NCBI GenBank assembly: GCA_016930835.1
Contig: JAFGGA010000038.1
Span: 1 to 43,993 of the forward strand
Direction: 5' to 3'
Source of the DNA: Deltaproteobacteria bacterium
GTDB taxonomy: Bacteria > Desulfobacterota > DSM-4660 > Desulfatiglandales > HGW-15
Length of the DNA stretch: 43,993 nt
The notes beneath the pieces were generated by a model that saw only the letters and a list, made by a program, of their open reading frames with translations, was not told where the DNA came from and did no database searches. Each line of letters begins with the position of its first letter. The first letter of the stretch is position 1. Below are positions 8,299 to 16,798 of this stretch, piece after piece. Position numbers and translations under genes: made by a program.

Positions 8299-10485
8299 AT
8301 GATCGCTCGTCTTTTCCCGCGTAAGATCCTTTATTTTACACTCACACTGGTCATTATTCTTACCGGTATGCTGATCCCATTCGCGGAGGCCACAGACCAA
8401 TATGCCGAAAGGACCGGTAAAGGATGCATCTTCTGCCATAGGGAGAGTGCCGGCGGACAACTCAAAACCACGGGCTTTGCCTTTATCAAAAACGGCTACC
8501 AGTATCCCATTCCCGAAAGGATATTGATAAAGGCTGAATCGCTTCAGAGCCCTTTTCACAAGGTGATTCGCTTTGTGTTCGGGTATCTTCATCTTATCGC
8601 CGCGGTGATTTTCGCCGGAACGATCTTTTACATCCATATTTTTATCGGCCCTCGACAACTCAAAAGCGGCATACCCAAAGGGGAGCGCATATTAGGGGTC
8701 TCATGCATGGCTGTTCTCACCGTAACCGGGGGTTATCTAACCTGGGTGCGGATCGAAAGGTGGGAGCAATTTTTTAACCATTCATTTGGCCTGATGCTTT
8801 TCATCAAGATCATGCTCTTCCTCATCATGGTCGGAATCGGTCTGACCGCGATTACCATTATGAATTCGCGGATGAGGAAGGAATCATCCGCTGTTTCTTC
8901 GGGTCATCCCGAAGAGATTACCCCGGACAACCTGGAGCAATTCAACGGGACATCGGGGAAAGCGGCCTATATTGTCGTTGAAAACAAGGTCTATGATGTG
9001 AGCGAGAGCGCGAAATGGAAAGAAGGCAGGCATTTCGGGAAACATCAAGCGGGTTCGGATCTGACATCCAGACTGAAGGGCGCGCCACATGGGCCGGAAG
9101 TCTTGGAGAAGGTTCCTCAAGTTGGAGAGATTTCACGGGCAAAAGCAAAAACCAGCGGCCTCCATCCGGGTCAACGTCTTTTCATCAAGATGGCCTATAT
9201 CAATCTGGTCATCATTTTTTTGATCTTGGCCTGTATCAGCATATGGCGATGGGATTTTCCGTGGCCGATCCTTCCGGAAAGGCGGGCGGAGGTCTCGGCC
9301 GGGGCAGGATGCATTCAGTGTCATCAAGAAAAAAGTCCGGGAATTTTTCATGATTGGCAAGAAAGTGTTCACGCAAGATTGGGGATCGATTGTCTTAAGT
9401 GCCATCAGGAAGAGGATGAGGACCTATCCAGCCAATCCCATCTAAAATATGATCCTGTGCGGGTGGCGGTTGTGGTTACGCCCAAGACCTGCGCCGGTTG
9501 CCATCCAAAGGAAGCGGATCAGTATTCCAGAAGCAAACACGCCCACACCTGGGAGATCATGTGGAAAATAGATTATTGGCTCAATCATGATATGAACAAC
9601 CAGGTTGAAAGGACAACGGGCTGTTATGCCTGCCACGGGAGCGTTGTGGAGGTATCCGAGGGAAGTCCTTTGCCGGGATCGTGGCCGAATGTGGGCGTGG
9701 GGAGAAGGAATCCCGATGGGACCTCGGGCAGTTGCAGCAGTTGTCACACCCGTCACCGGTTTTCAGTCATGGAAGCACGAAAACCCGAGGCCTGTGATCA
9801 ATGCCATCTTGGGCCGGATCATCCCCAGATTGAGATCTATAATGAGTCCAAGCACGGGACCATTTACCATGCCGAAGGGGATACTTGGAATTGGGAAACA
9901 GATGACGGCCCTTGGAAGGCGGGGAGGGATTTTCGCGCACCGACATGCGCCGCCTGTCATATGTCCGCCGCTGAGGATGTCCCGGGGACCCATGATGTCA
10001 CAGAAAGGCTCTCATGGGAAACCCAGGCCCCTCTGACCGTTCGGCCTGAAGCATTCGCGCCTTTTCCCGCGGATACGGATTGGCGGGTGGAGAGGCAGAA
10101 GATGAAAAGGGTCTGTTCGCAATGCCACTCCGACCGGTGGACGGACGATCATTTCAAGAATCTGGATGACGTGGTCCAAAACTATAATGAACTCTACTAT
10201 CAGCCGGCTAAGACAATAATAGACAGTTTATATGGTGAAAAATTGCTTTCCAGGACCCGATACTTTGATGAACCGCTTGAATGGGAGTTTTACGAGCTTT
10301 GGCATCACGAAGGCAGGAGGGCTCGAATGGGCGCGGCCATGATGGCCCCTGATTACGCCTGGTGGCATGGATTTTATGAACTCAAGCATCGATTCGCGGA
10401 GATTCAAAAAGGATCCGAATCATTGAGAAAAAGAGGACCGTTTGAGGATCGTTATTCCATTCCCGGAAGGATGAAAAATGAGTAA
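8299..10485 (+). CDS. Membrane multiheme cytochrome: CopD-like domain, cytochrome b5-like domain, HAO-like octaheme domain
   Basis: The 728-residue protein has a signal or first membrane segment (residues 10-30), one CXXCH at 43-47, three membrane helices (about 92-116, 130-150, 163-187) resembling CopD-type domains, then a predicted heme/steroid-binding cytochrome b5-like domain (about 206-277, with [11 protein letters not shown] and [15 protein letters not shown]). Another membrane helix (about 300-317) leads to a C-terminal region with eight CXXCH sites (CIQCH, CLKCH, CAGCH, CYACH, CSSCH, CDQCH, CAACH, CSQCH). Eight canonical sites, none CXXCK, and the late segment [13 protein letters not shown] fit the hydroxylamine oxidoreductase-like octaheme family rather than nitrite or tetrathionate reductases. 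It is probably anchored in the inner membrane with the octaheme part outside. Substrate unknown; nitrogen- or sulfur-compound redox is possible. The cupin gene overlaps its end. Confidence 0.85.
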   Translation: MIARLFPRKILYFTLTLVIILTGMLIPFAEATDQYAERTGKGCIFCHRESAGGQLKTTGFAFIKNGYQYPIPERILIKAESLQSPFHKVIRFVFGYLHLIAAVIFAGTIFYIHIFIGPRQLKSGIPKGERILGVSCMAVLTVTGGYLTWVRIERWEQFFNHSFGLMLFIKIMLFLIMVGIGLTAITIMNSRMRKESSAVSSGHPEEITPDNLEQFNGTSGKAAYIVVENKVYDVSESAKWKEGRHFGKHQAGSDLTSRLKGAPHGPEVLEKVPQVGEISRAKAKTSGLHPGQRLFIKMAYINLVIIFLILACISIWRWDFPWPILPERRAEVSAGAGCIQCHQEKSPGIFHDWQESVHARLGIDCLKCHQEEDEDLSSQSHLKYDPVRVAVVVTPKTCAGCHPKEADQYSRSKHAHTWEIMWKIDYWLNHDMNNQVERTTGCYACHGSVVEVSEGSPLPGSWPNVGVGRRNPDGTSGSCSSCHTRHRFSVMEARKPEACDQCHLGPDHPQIEIYNESKHGTIYHAEGDTWNWETDDGPWKAGRDFRAPTCAACHMSAAEDVPGTHDVTERLSWETQAPLTVRPEAFAPFPADTDWRVERQKMKRVCSQCHSDRWTDDHFKNLDDVVQNYNELYYQPAKTIIDSLYGEKLLSRTRYFDEPLEWEFYELWHHEGRRARMGAAMMAPDYAWWHGFYELKHRFAEIQKGSESLRKRGPFEDRYSIPGRMKNE

Positions 10486-10849
10486 ATTTTTAGAAGCCAT
10501 CAATTTTGATGAGAAATTTTCTAGATTATCTGAGTATTGGAAACCGAAAATCATCGCGCAGATGAATGATTATCATTTCAAGATCACAAAATTGCAGGGT
10601 GAGTTTGTGTGGCATAAGCACGATGATACGGATGAAGTTTTTATCGTTCTGGAAGGTGAGATGTCTATCGCTTTTCAAGAAGGGGCGGTAATATTAAAAC
10701 AGGGCGAGATGTTTGTCGTGCCAAAAGGGTTGGAGCATAAGCCCATTGCCAAGGACGAGTGTAAGGTCATGCTGGTGGAGCCCGCCGGTACCATTAACAC
10801 CGGAGATGCCGGTGGTGAAATGACCGCGGAAGATAATGTATGGATATAG
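10478..10849 (+). CDS. Single-domain cupin protein
   Basis: The 123-residue product is a small cupin_2 protein. Motif 1 is [18 protein letters not shown], giving the H-x-H-x(n)-E metal ligands, and motif 2 is [10 protein letters not shown] with the last His. Its start overlaps the end of the multiheme cytochrome gene by eight bases, so it is translationally coupled and likely functions with or is expressed alongside it. Stand-alone cupins of this size are often metal-binding enzymes or sensors; the sequence does not tell which. No signal peptide is present, so the protein is cytoplasmic. Confidence 0.88.
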   Translation: MSKFLEAINFDEKFSRLSEYWKPKIIAQMNDYHFKITKLQGEFVWHKHDDTDEVFIVLEGEMSIAFQEGAVILKQGEMFVVPKGLEHKPIAKDECKVMLVEPAGTINTGDAGGEMTAEDNVWI

Positions 10850-11001
10850 GATTCGGATAATGCGAGTGTAGGGCCATTCGTACCCCGGCGCCCCATCTCA
10901 AATGGTTGCGATCATGACCAAGGGGAAGCGGTACGGACCGCAAAGAATTTTGGGGCATCCATTTTCATGAAAATCGCATCGTATCATGATGAGACCGGGT
11001 C

Positions 11002-11127
11002 ATGCTTGTCCAAAAACGGTTTTCGGGGGTACGGGGATCTCTTTTCAAGTTCACACGCAAAAGCCGACATTGCCTTTTCCCCGCCCCCATCGCTGCGACG
11101 AATGGGATTGAGGACAGGCACAAAGAG
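11002..11127 (+). repeat. Degenerate dispersed repeat, copy A
   Basis: This segment, in the roughly 440-base gap between the cupin and aquaporin genes, aligns along its length with 24506-24654. Shared blocks include ATGCT-GTCA-AAA, GGTTTTCGG, GGGGA-CTCTTTTTCA/AAGTTC, CCGACA, and at the end CGACGAATGG followed by GAGGA-AGGCA-AAAGAG. Short open frames cross both copies, but in different frames and with no conserved protein, so the DNA itself seems to be the repeated unit. The rest of the gap shows nothing I recognise. Confidence 0.6.
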
Positions 11128-11289
11128 CAAACAGCTCGAATTGAATCGATTTTGGACGCCAATGAGACCGGGTATTGGTTTGATGAAAAGGAATAGCGGG
11201 AACGGATGATGTCATATCACGGGTTTATCTCCCTTGAGGGAAGATTCGGGTCAAAATAACATGATCAATAGGACAAAGGAGGAAAAGGT

Positions 11290-11973
11290 ATGAAAAAATA
11301 CTATGCGGAATTTATGGGGACTTTTTGGCTGGTTCTTGGCGGGTGTGGCAGCGCGGTGTTGGCCGCGGCATTTCCCAACGTCGGCATCGGGCTGCTTGGC
11401 GTCTCACTCGCCTTTGGCTTAACCGTACTGACCATGGCCTTTGCCATCGGACATATCTCCGGTTGTCACCTGAATCCGGCGATCTCGGTCGGGCTATGGG
11501 CCGGTGGTCGTTTTCCCGCGAAGGATCTGTTGCCATATATCATCGCGCAGGTTCTGGGCGGGATCGCGGCCGGCGGCATCTTATACCTCATTGCCAGCGG
11601 AAAGGCGGGGTTTAATGTATCCTCGGGTTTTGCCGCAAACGGCTACGGCAGCCACTCTCCCGGTGGGTATGGTCTGCTTGCGGCCCTCATCAGCGAGATC
11701 GTCATGACCATGATGTTCCTCCTGGTCATTATGGGCGCCACCGATAAAAAGGCACCGCAGGGTTTTGCGCCCATCGCGATTGGATTATGCCTGACGCTGA
11801 TCCACCTGATCAGTATCCCGGTAACCAATACTTCCGTAAATCCCGCGCGCAGCACGGGGGTGGCCATATTTGTGGGTGATTGGGCGCTTGCGCAGCTTTG
11901 GCTATTTTGGGTGGCGCCTATTATCGGCGGCATTCTAGGGGCTTTAATCTATCGTTTTATCGGTCGAGAATAA
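11290..11973 (+). CDS. aqpZ: Aquaporin Z-type water channel
   Basis: The 227-residue protein has the six membrane helices and two half-helices of the MIP family. The two NPA boxes are seen as GCHLNPAIS and VNPARS. The start follows a strong AAAGGAGGAAAAGGT site. The second NPA is followed by ARST, and the selectivity-filter surroundings (H in [11 protein letters not shown], Arg after the second NPA) resemble water-selective AqpZ rather than glycerol facilitators. It stands alone between two repeat-rich gaps. The family mediates rapid osmotic water flow across the inner membrane. Confidence 0.93.
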   Translation: MKKYYAEFMGTFWLVLGGCGSAVLAAAFPNVGIGLLGVSLAFGLTVLTMAFAIGHISGCHLNPAISVGLWAGGRFPAKDLLPYIIAQVLGGIAAGGILYLIASGKAGFNVSSGFAANGYGSHSPGGYGLLAALISEIVMTMMFLLVIMGATDKKAPQGFAPIAIGLCLTLIHLISIPVTNTSVNPARSTGVAIFVGDWALAQLWLFWVAPIIGGILGALIYRFIGRE

Positions 11974-12045
11974 AACAGACAGACCCTTACCGATTCAAAA
12001 AATGGTAACGGTTTAGCCTTTTGGAAATTGTGAGATGCGGGGCCT

Positions 12046-12097
12046 GGATTCCGCGATCGAGCCTGCCCCGCACGTGATGAGGGGTCACGGAATGACA
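12046..12097. repeat. REP-like palindromic repeat, long variant (copy a)
   Basis: GGATTCCGCGATCGAG is joined to GTCACGGAATGACAGCAG through an extra arm CCTGCCCCGCAC-TGATGAGGGG, which is also present in copy f at 29862. It lies in the 460-base gap between the aquaporin and lactonase genes. Confidence 0.65.
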
Positions 12098-12207
12098 GCA
12101 GCCCTCACTATTGCAGAACTCTTATTAAGCCATTAACTTATTTTCCCTTATCGCTCCACCTTTTCCGCCTGCCTGCGCCGCGCCCGGCGCGGTAGACAAG
12201 TCATTGT

Positions 12208-12232
12208 CATTCCGCGACTTGATCGCGGAATG
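12208..12232. repeat. REP-like palindromic repeat (copy b)
   Basis: CATTCCGCGA and TCGCGGAATG form a perfect inverted repeat around CTTGA. It lies about 100 bases before copy c, in the same orientation. Confidence 0.75.
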
Positions 12233-12306
12233 ATAGAAAACAGGGAAAACATAAGCAAAAATAAAATGCCTCCTTCATAAAGGTATAACGACAGTCAGCG
12301 CAAACG

Positions 12307-12373
12307 TCATTCCGCGACTTGATCGCGAAATCCATAGGTCCGCGCCAAATTTTTCAAAAATCTAAAATGATAC
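12307..12373. repeat. REP-like palindromic repeat with AT-rich tail (copy c)
   Basis: The palindrome GTCATTCCGCGACTTGATCG (from 12307, one arm slightly mutated) is followed by CCATAGGTCCGCG and the tail TTTTTCAAAAATCTAAAATG ATAC, the same tail seen after copies e and f and, inverted, before copy g. Confidence 0.7.
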
Positions 12374-12434
12374 AAAAAATGGAGTTTTAAACTTGTTTTG
12401 ATCAATCAAAATATAAGCATAAAAGGAGGTTAAT

Positions 12435-13388
12435 ATGGGAAGAAAACGGATGTTTTTCATTGGTGTGTTAGCGGTCATTGGTGGCTTTTTCCTTGCCGGG
12501 AATATTTCCGTTTATGGACAAGATTCCGTCCTTGCGCCGGGTGCGAAACCAACCCTGGTCAAGTCAGGATTTGGATTCACGGAAGGCCCGGCTGTTGATG
12601 CAAAGGGAAATGTTTTTTTTACGGATATCCCGAACCAGACTATTTATATATGGGACTATCGTAACCATTCATTCTCCGTGTACCGGCAAAAGACTGGTAT
12701 GGCCAACGGATTAATGTTTGATGAGAAAGGGAACCTGATCGCGTGCGAGATGGGCAACAGGCGCATCACTCTTGATGATATGAAGGGTCATGTGACGGTC
12801 CTTACCCAAGAATATAACGGGAAAAAATACAACCAACCGAACGATCTATGGATTGATCCCAGAGGCGGCATCTATTTCAGCGACCCATTTTACGGCAGGG
12901 ATATGAGTGGGCTTGAACAGGGGACCATGCAGGTCTATTATATTTCTCCTGATCGCAAAAAGGTGTCTCGTGTCACCCATGACCTGGAGAGGCCGAACGG
13001 CCTTATCGGTACGCCTGATGGAAAGAAGCTTTATATTGGCGACCATGGCGCGAAAAAGACCTGGGAATACACGGTTCTGTATGATGGGACCCTGAGAGAC
13101 AAAAAACTGTTTTGTCAAAACGGGTCCGACGGTATGACAATGGATGAAAAAGGGAATCTCTATCTGACCGTTGATGAATACATACTGGTCTATCACCCCA
13201 GTGGGATGATGATCGCAAGCATCAAACTAGCTGATCATCCGACCAATATGATATTTGCAGGCAAGGACAGAAAGACCCTGTTTATCACCGCCAGGCCTTC
13301 GGTCTACACACTCGAGATGGCCGTGAAGGGAACACCGGCCGCCATCAATCTCGCGCCTGCAGCGCCGGGATCATTCAGGATTGAATAA
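12435..13388 (+). CDS. Exported SMP-30/gluconolactonase-like beta-propeller protein
   Basis: The 317-residue product begins with a signal peptide (MGRKRMFFIGVLAVIGGFFLAGNISVYG, residues 1-28 as two hydrophobic stretches) and is preceded by an AAAGGAGG site. The SMP-30/gluconolactonase family metal ligands can be placed as the Glu in FGFTEGPAVD, the Asn in NQPNDLWIDP and the Asp in NGSDGMTMDEKG. Repeated blades of the form x-D-x-G-N-x-x-F/Y support a six-bladed propeller. The family hydrolyses sugar lactones or related esters, Ca- or Zn-dependently; here it would act in the periplasm. Substrate is unknown. No operon partner is obvious because a MITE-like repeat follows. Confidence 0.87.
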   Translation: MGRKRMFFIGVLAVIGGFFLAGNISVYGQDSVLAPGAKPTLVKSGFGFTEGPAVDAKGNVFFTDIPNQTIYIWDYRNHSFSVYRQKTGMANGLMFDEKGNLIACEMGNRRITLDDMKGHVTVLTQEYNGKKYNQPNDLWIDPRGGIYFSDPFYGRDMSGLEQGTMQVYYISPDRKKVSRVTHDLERPNGLIGTPDGKKLYIGDHGAKKTWEYTVLYDGTLRDKKLFCQNGSDGMTMDEKGNLYLTVDEYILVYHPSGMMIASIKLADHPTNMIFAGKDRKTLFITARPSVYTLEMAVKGTPAAINLAPAAPGSFRIE

Positions 13389-13436
13389 GAGATCGTGACG
13401 AGGGCGTTCTTCACATTTCAGTCCAGAACAAATCTT

Positions 13437-13622
13437 GATGGTCTCGTAACAAGTCGGAAATCACGTGTTTTTGTCATTCCGGCCTGCCTTTGCGTGTCCG
13501 CACGCAGAAAGGCGAAGGCCGGAATCCAGCCTTTTCAGGTAGTTACATGGGCTCTGACCCCCGGCCACAGCCTATCCCGTACTGGATACGGGACCGGGGT
13601 GACGATTTTTTACGGGTTCGTC
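13437..13622 (+). repeat. MITE-like element, copy 1
   Basis: The ends are imperfect inverted repeats: GATGGTCTCGTAACAAGTCG on the left and, read on the opposite strand from the right, GACGAACCCGTAAAAAATCG. The interior holds two hairpins (CATTCCGGCCTGCC...GGCGAAGGCCGGAATC and TCCCGTACTGGATACGGGA). The sequence CAAATCTTGA occurs at 13429-13438 and again at 13622-13631, looking like a target-site duplication. It is closely similar, in reverse orientation, to 31275-31467. No transposase is encoded; open frames inside it are not credible genes. Confidence 0.8.
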
Positions 13623-13705
13623 AAATCTTGACCCTCATGGACCCATTGCGCGTAATGCATTGCGAAAGGAACTTGAAGCGATCTTGAATAGGAAGGGTGA
13701 TTAGC

Positions 13706-14575
13706 ATGAAGACAAGAAAAGTAACAGTTCCGCGCGGCGAATTCAATGTCCGGTATGGTGGGAACGAGGATGGTTTCCCCGCTCTCATGATCCACGGATG
13801 GCCAGAGAGCTCCTATTGCTGGGAGGGTGTCGCAGCTCACCTCGATCCGTGGCTGCGCGTCATCGCGCCGGACCTGAGGGGGCTTGGCGACAGCGAACGC
13901 ACCTTGGATACGAGTGCATATCAGAAGGTTGAACTTGCCAGAGATATGGCAGAAGTCATTGACGCCCTTGAAATCGACACCTTTTTCCTCGTGGGCCATG
14001 ATTGGGGCGGTATCGTGGCCCAGGAACTGGCCCTGTTGCTTCCCAGGCGGGTGAAGCAATTGGTCCTGATGAACATTGTCCTCATCAACAACCCGGCCAC
14101 TTACGCCGAAGGCAAAAAAGTGATTTTTGGACGGGGTGCCGTCTCCTTGTGGTATCAATATTTTCAGCGGCAACCGGGATTGGCGGAAGCCATGATCAAA
14201 GGCAATGAGGCGGTCTGGATCCGTTATTTTTTCGGCAAGGGAGGAATTGACGGCACCATCCCGTCCCAGGCTATTGACGAGTACATCCGCTGCTACGGCA
14301 TTGAAAACACACCTGCCACGGGCGCATCCTATTACCGGACCTTGGGTCATGATGAACGGCGATGGGCCACGCTGGGAGCGATAAAATTTCCCATGCCCGC
14401 GCTTTATATTTACGGCAATCAGGATCCCGTGATCATACCGGAATACCTGAACAATATTGAAAATGGTTTTGAATCGGTTAAGATCGAGTCTCTCGATGCA
14501 TCCCATTTTGTCCAGGATGAAAAACCCCGCGAGGTCGCGCTGTTGATGAACGACTTTTTTAACGAGAAGGGTTGA
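13706..14575 (+). CDS. Alpha/beta-hydrolase, epoxide hydrolase/haloalkane dehalogenase-like
   Basis: The 289-residue product has HGWPESSYCW (oxyanion loop), GLGDSERT, and a nucleophile elbow GHDWGG in which the nucleophile is Asp99, not Ser. This marks the epoxide hydrolase and haloalkane dehalogenase branch. The catalytic His is probably His267 in DASHFVQDEKP and the acid lies in YGNQDPVI. ATG 13706 is chosen with GGAAGGGTG just upstream; a GTG three codons earlier is possible. The stop codon is immediately followed by the start of the DUF1330 gene with no gap, so the two are translationally coupled. Substrate unknown. Confidence 0.9.
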   Translation: MKTRKVTVPRGEFNVRYGGNEDGFPALMIHGWPESSYCWEGVAAHLDPWLRVIAPDLRGLGDSERTLDTSAYQKVELARDMAEVIDALEIDTFFLVGHDWGGIVAQELALLLPRRVKQLVLMNIVLINNPATYAEGKKVIFGRGAVSLWYQYFQRQPGLAEAMIKGNEAVWIRYFFGKGGIDGTIPSQAIDEYIRCYGIENTPATGASYYRTLGHDERRWATLGAIKFPMPALYIYGNQDPVIIPEYLNNIENGFESVKIESLDASHFVQDEKPREVALLMNDFFNEKG

Positions 14576-14953
14576 ATGACTGGTATAAAAACCAATAAGG
14601 ACGCGTTTCAAAAATTGGCCCAAAGCCCCCATGAAGGGCCTTTTGTCATGCTCAATCTGCTGAAGTTTCATAAGCAGGGCGGTAGAGAAGCGTATCTTCA
14701 GTATATTCAGGAATCAGGTCCATTTGTTGAACACGCCGGCGGGAAGGTGCTTTATTTTGGAAAGGCCGCGGAACTGCTCAATGGGGCAGAGACATGGGAT
14801 ATCGTCATGCTGGTCCAATATCCGCGCCGTAAGGCATTTCTGGAAATGGCCGAAAACCCTGACTACCTTAAAGTGCATGAACTGCGAGAACGGGCGTTGG
14901 AGCGGGCCGTCCTTTATGTGACCGACCCCATTCATTTTAAAGAGATATTGTGA
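14576..14953 (+). CDS. DUF1330 family protein
   Basis: The 125-residue product contains FVMLNLLKFHKQGGREAY, which is characteristic of DUF1330 (dimeric alpha-beta barrel fold), and a matching C-terminal half with VMLVQYPRRKAFLEMAENPDY. It starts directly after the TGA of the hydrolase gene. Members of the dimeric alpha-beta barrel group are small cytoplasmic proteins, some acting as monooxygenases or isomerases, but DUF1330 has no firm function. Coupling with the Asp-nucleophile hydrolase suggests they act on one compound; that is inference. Confidence 0.85.
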   Translation: MTGIKTNKDAFQKLAQSPHEGPFVMLNLLKFHKQGGREAYLQYIQESGPFVEHAGGKVLYFGKAAELLNGAETWDIVMLVQYPRRKAFLEMAENPDYLKVHELRERALERAVLYVTDPIHFKEIL

Positions 14954-15040
14954 AAATACTAAGTCTATATGAGTGGAATTGCCTGGAAGATCTATTCTGT
15001 TTTTTGACTACTTTTTACTGTCTTTTGCTATCGTTTGAAC

Positions 15041-15922
15041 ATGAAACGGATTGAACGCACCACATCACGCACCGCGGCCATGACCTGTTCTTCCCGCGCC
15101 GCCTCATTCTTGGAAACCAATCCCCATTATCACTGCAATGACGATATTGCCGTGAAGATTCTTCCCCATTTTCTCAGACTGTTGTTCTACATGCCTGTTC
15201 TGAGAAGATATTTCCTCCGAATACTTGCCCCGATGGGGATCTTTGAATATGTCATCGCCAGGACCAAGTATATCGATGAGGTTTATGAGAAGGCATTGAT
15301 TGAAGGTTTCGATCAAATATTAATATTCGGCGCAGGGTATGACAGCCGGGCCTTAAGATTCAGGGCCATGGCCCAGCGAACTCGAATCTTCGAGTTGGAT
15401 GAGCCTCATACACAGACGGCCAAGATCCGGCAGTTCCAAAAACGCGGCCTCAGCATCCCTTCGAATGTTCATTTTATTTCGATCGATCTTGAAAAGGAAT
15501 CGTTGCGCCAAAAATTGGATTCAGGTGGATTTGAAAAAAGCAAGAAAACCCTTTTCATTTTGGAAGGGGTTTTGATGTACCTGATATCGGACGCTGTCCA
15601 TGATACCTTTGAAACCATCCAAGCATATGCCGGTTCAGGAAGCCGGGCGGTTTTCGATTATATACGAGCCTCTGTTCTTCGCCATGAGAATATGCTATAT
15701 GGGGAACCCGGGATCGTAAAGGCCGTATCCAAGGCGGGTGAAAAATGGCAATTCGGTTTTGAGCCGGATGAGGTCGATCCATTCGCGGAGGGATATGGTT
15801 TCAACGTTACCGATCACAAATGCGTCCATGATCTGGAAAAGGCCTATTTTCAGGATGAGGACGGCCAATTGGCGGGTCGGGTAAACGGGACCCATTGTAT
15901 CGTAACCCTGGATAAACGGTAG
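15041..15922 (+). CDS. SAM-dependent methyltransferase, leucine carboxyl methyltransferase/TIGR00027-like
   Basis: The 293-residue protein has the N-terminal RTA-x-MTCSSRAAS region, then ILIFGAGYDSRALRF as SAM-binding motif I, FELDEPHTQTAKI as motif II with its acidic residue, and LFILEGVLMYL as a later core motif. This pattern matches the PF04072 family (LCM and putative polyketide O-methyltransferases). ATG 15041 is taken as the start; a TTG two codons earlier is also in frame, and no clear ribosome-binding site precedes either. The acceptor substrate cannot be deduced. The gene lies alone, 87 bases after DUF1330 and convergent with the next gene. Confidence 0.87.
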   Translation: MKRIERTTSRTAAMTCSSRAASFLETNPHYHCNDDIAVKILPHFLRLLFYMPVLRRYFLRILAPMGIFEYVIARTKYIDEVYEKALIEGFDQILIFGAGYDSRALRFRAMAQRTRIFELDEPHTQTAKIRQFQKRGLSIPSNVHFISIDLEKESLRQKLDSGGFEKSKKTLFILEGVLMYLISDAVHDTFETIQAYAGSGSRAVFDYIRASVLRHENMLYGEPGIVKAVSKAGEKWQFGFEPDEVDPFAEGYGFNVTDHKCVHDLEKAYFQDEDGQLAGRVNGTHCIVTLDKR

Positions 15923-15955
15923 CCTTGAATTTTTTCTAAAATATACCCCTTATCC

Positions 15956-16435
15956 TTACAGGGTTTCCATCGCGGCATAGGAGCTTGCCAGCCGATCCCC
16001 GAGCAAGAGCACCAGTTTTTCCAGTATCTTTACACGGAGTTCAAGATCCCTTTCAAAGAATATCCTTAAATCTTCCGTGGGAATGGAAATGACCGTGGAG
16101 GGGCTATTGCATCTTGCGGTACACATTTGAACATGCTGTTCTCCAACAAGGGTGCTCCAGCCCCCAAGAAGCCTTCTATACGGCCTCTCTCTGGCCTCAT
16201 AAACCGATACGATCCCTTTGCGATCTTTCTCCACACTCACTTTACGATTAAGAGAAATATGTCCTTTGGATAGGACATATAATTTCAATCCGACATCGCC
16301 TTGCCGGAAGAGTTCATCGCCAATGTCGTATTCCTCAACTTTCCCCATTTTGGCCAAAGAAAGCAACTCACCTTCATTAAGGTGGTTAAAAAGCTCACAT
16401 TTTTTGAGAGTCTCAATAATTGTTTTGGTTTCCAT
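15956..16435 (-). CDS. cNMP-binding-fold protein with atypical phosphate cassette (copy 1)
   Basis: The 159-residue product is a single cyclic-nucleotide-binding-type beta-roll (CELFNHLNEGELLSLAKMG, then GDELFRQGDVGLKLYVLSKGHISL). There is no DNA-binding domain. Where cAMP-binding proteins have the phosphate-binding cassette F-G-E-x-A-L...R-x-A, this protein has LLGGWSTLVGEQHVQMCTARC, with neither the Glu nor the Arg in place. It is paralogous to 18318-18785, which shares the GWSTL/CWSTL segment. CAAAGGAGTCGCT gives a good ribosome-binding site on the minus strand. It is transcribed away from the MFS gene. The ligand is unknown and may not be a cyclic nucleotide. Confidence 0.85.
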   Translation of the reverse strand: METKTIIETLKKCELFNHLNEGELLSLAKMGKVEEYDIGDELFRQGDVGLKLYVLSKGHISLNRKVSVEKDRKGIVSVYEARERPYRRLLGGWSTLVGEQHVQMCTARCNSPSTVISIPTEDLRIFFERDLELRVKILEKLVLLLGDRLASSYAAMETL

Positions 16436-16606
16436 AGCGACTCCTTTGTATAAGGTTTAAAGGAAAAACGATCTTAATAATCAAGAGAGTTACTCAGGGC
16501 AGTGCTCCATTTTTTTTATCCGAGTCTTTCCGGATGCTCTGAATTCGGTAAAAATCGATTATATCAAAAATTTTTCAACTTATGTGTCTGAAAGATGCTG
16601 AAATGA

Positions 16607-16798
16607 TTGAATGGGATAAAAAAGTGGTTGGTGGATAAACTTTCGGATGATTTTTTTGAAAAGACAGGCTATGAGTCTATTTCTGAATCCCGCAAACTTG
16701 GAATGGATTGTGTTTCGACTTTATCAAAGAAGGGGTTCTCTCTAAAGGAGGATGAACGCCAATCAGGAAGGATCTCTGAAGCGAAAAACAGAATATGA
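16607..16798 (+). CDS. Possible small hypothetical protein ahead of MFS carrier
   Basis: This is a frame of up to 63 codons, overlapping the MFS start by four bases (ATGA). The only starts are TTG at 16607 or GTG at 16631, and neither has a convincing ribosome-binding site. The peptide is rich in charged residues and shows no family I recognise. The four-base overlap is the only argument that it is translated, possibly to couple expression of the carrier. Confidence 0.3.
   Translation: MNGIKKWLVDKLSDDFFEKTGYESISESRKLGMDCVSTLSKKGFSLKEDERQSGRISEAKNRI

Noticed and set aside
8299-10485. Classification of the octaheme part as octaheme nitrite or tetrathionate reductase
   Set aside because: Those enzymes have one heme site with Lys in place of His (CXXCK); all eight sites here are CXXCH.
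10967-11209. Open frames in the gap between the cupin and aquaporin genes
   Set aside because: They lie over a dispersed repeat whose other copy (24506-24654) has different open frames; no protein-level conservation.
12208-12331. Two identical palindromes about 100 bases apart, resembling CRISPR repeats
   Set aside because: Only two local copies, irregular spacing, no cas genes, and further copies are scattered as single intergenic palindromes.
13395-13687. Two + frames of 65-78 codons
   Set aside because: They cover the MITE-like element and read through its palindromes; the codons reflect repeat DNA.
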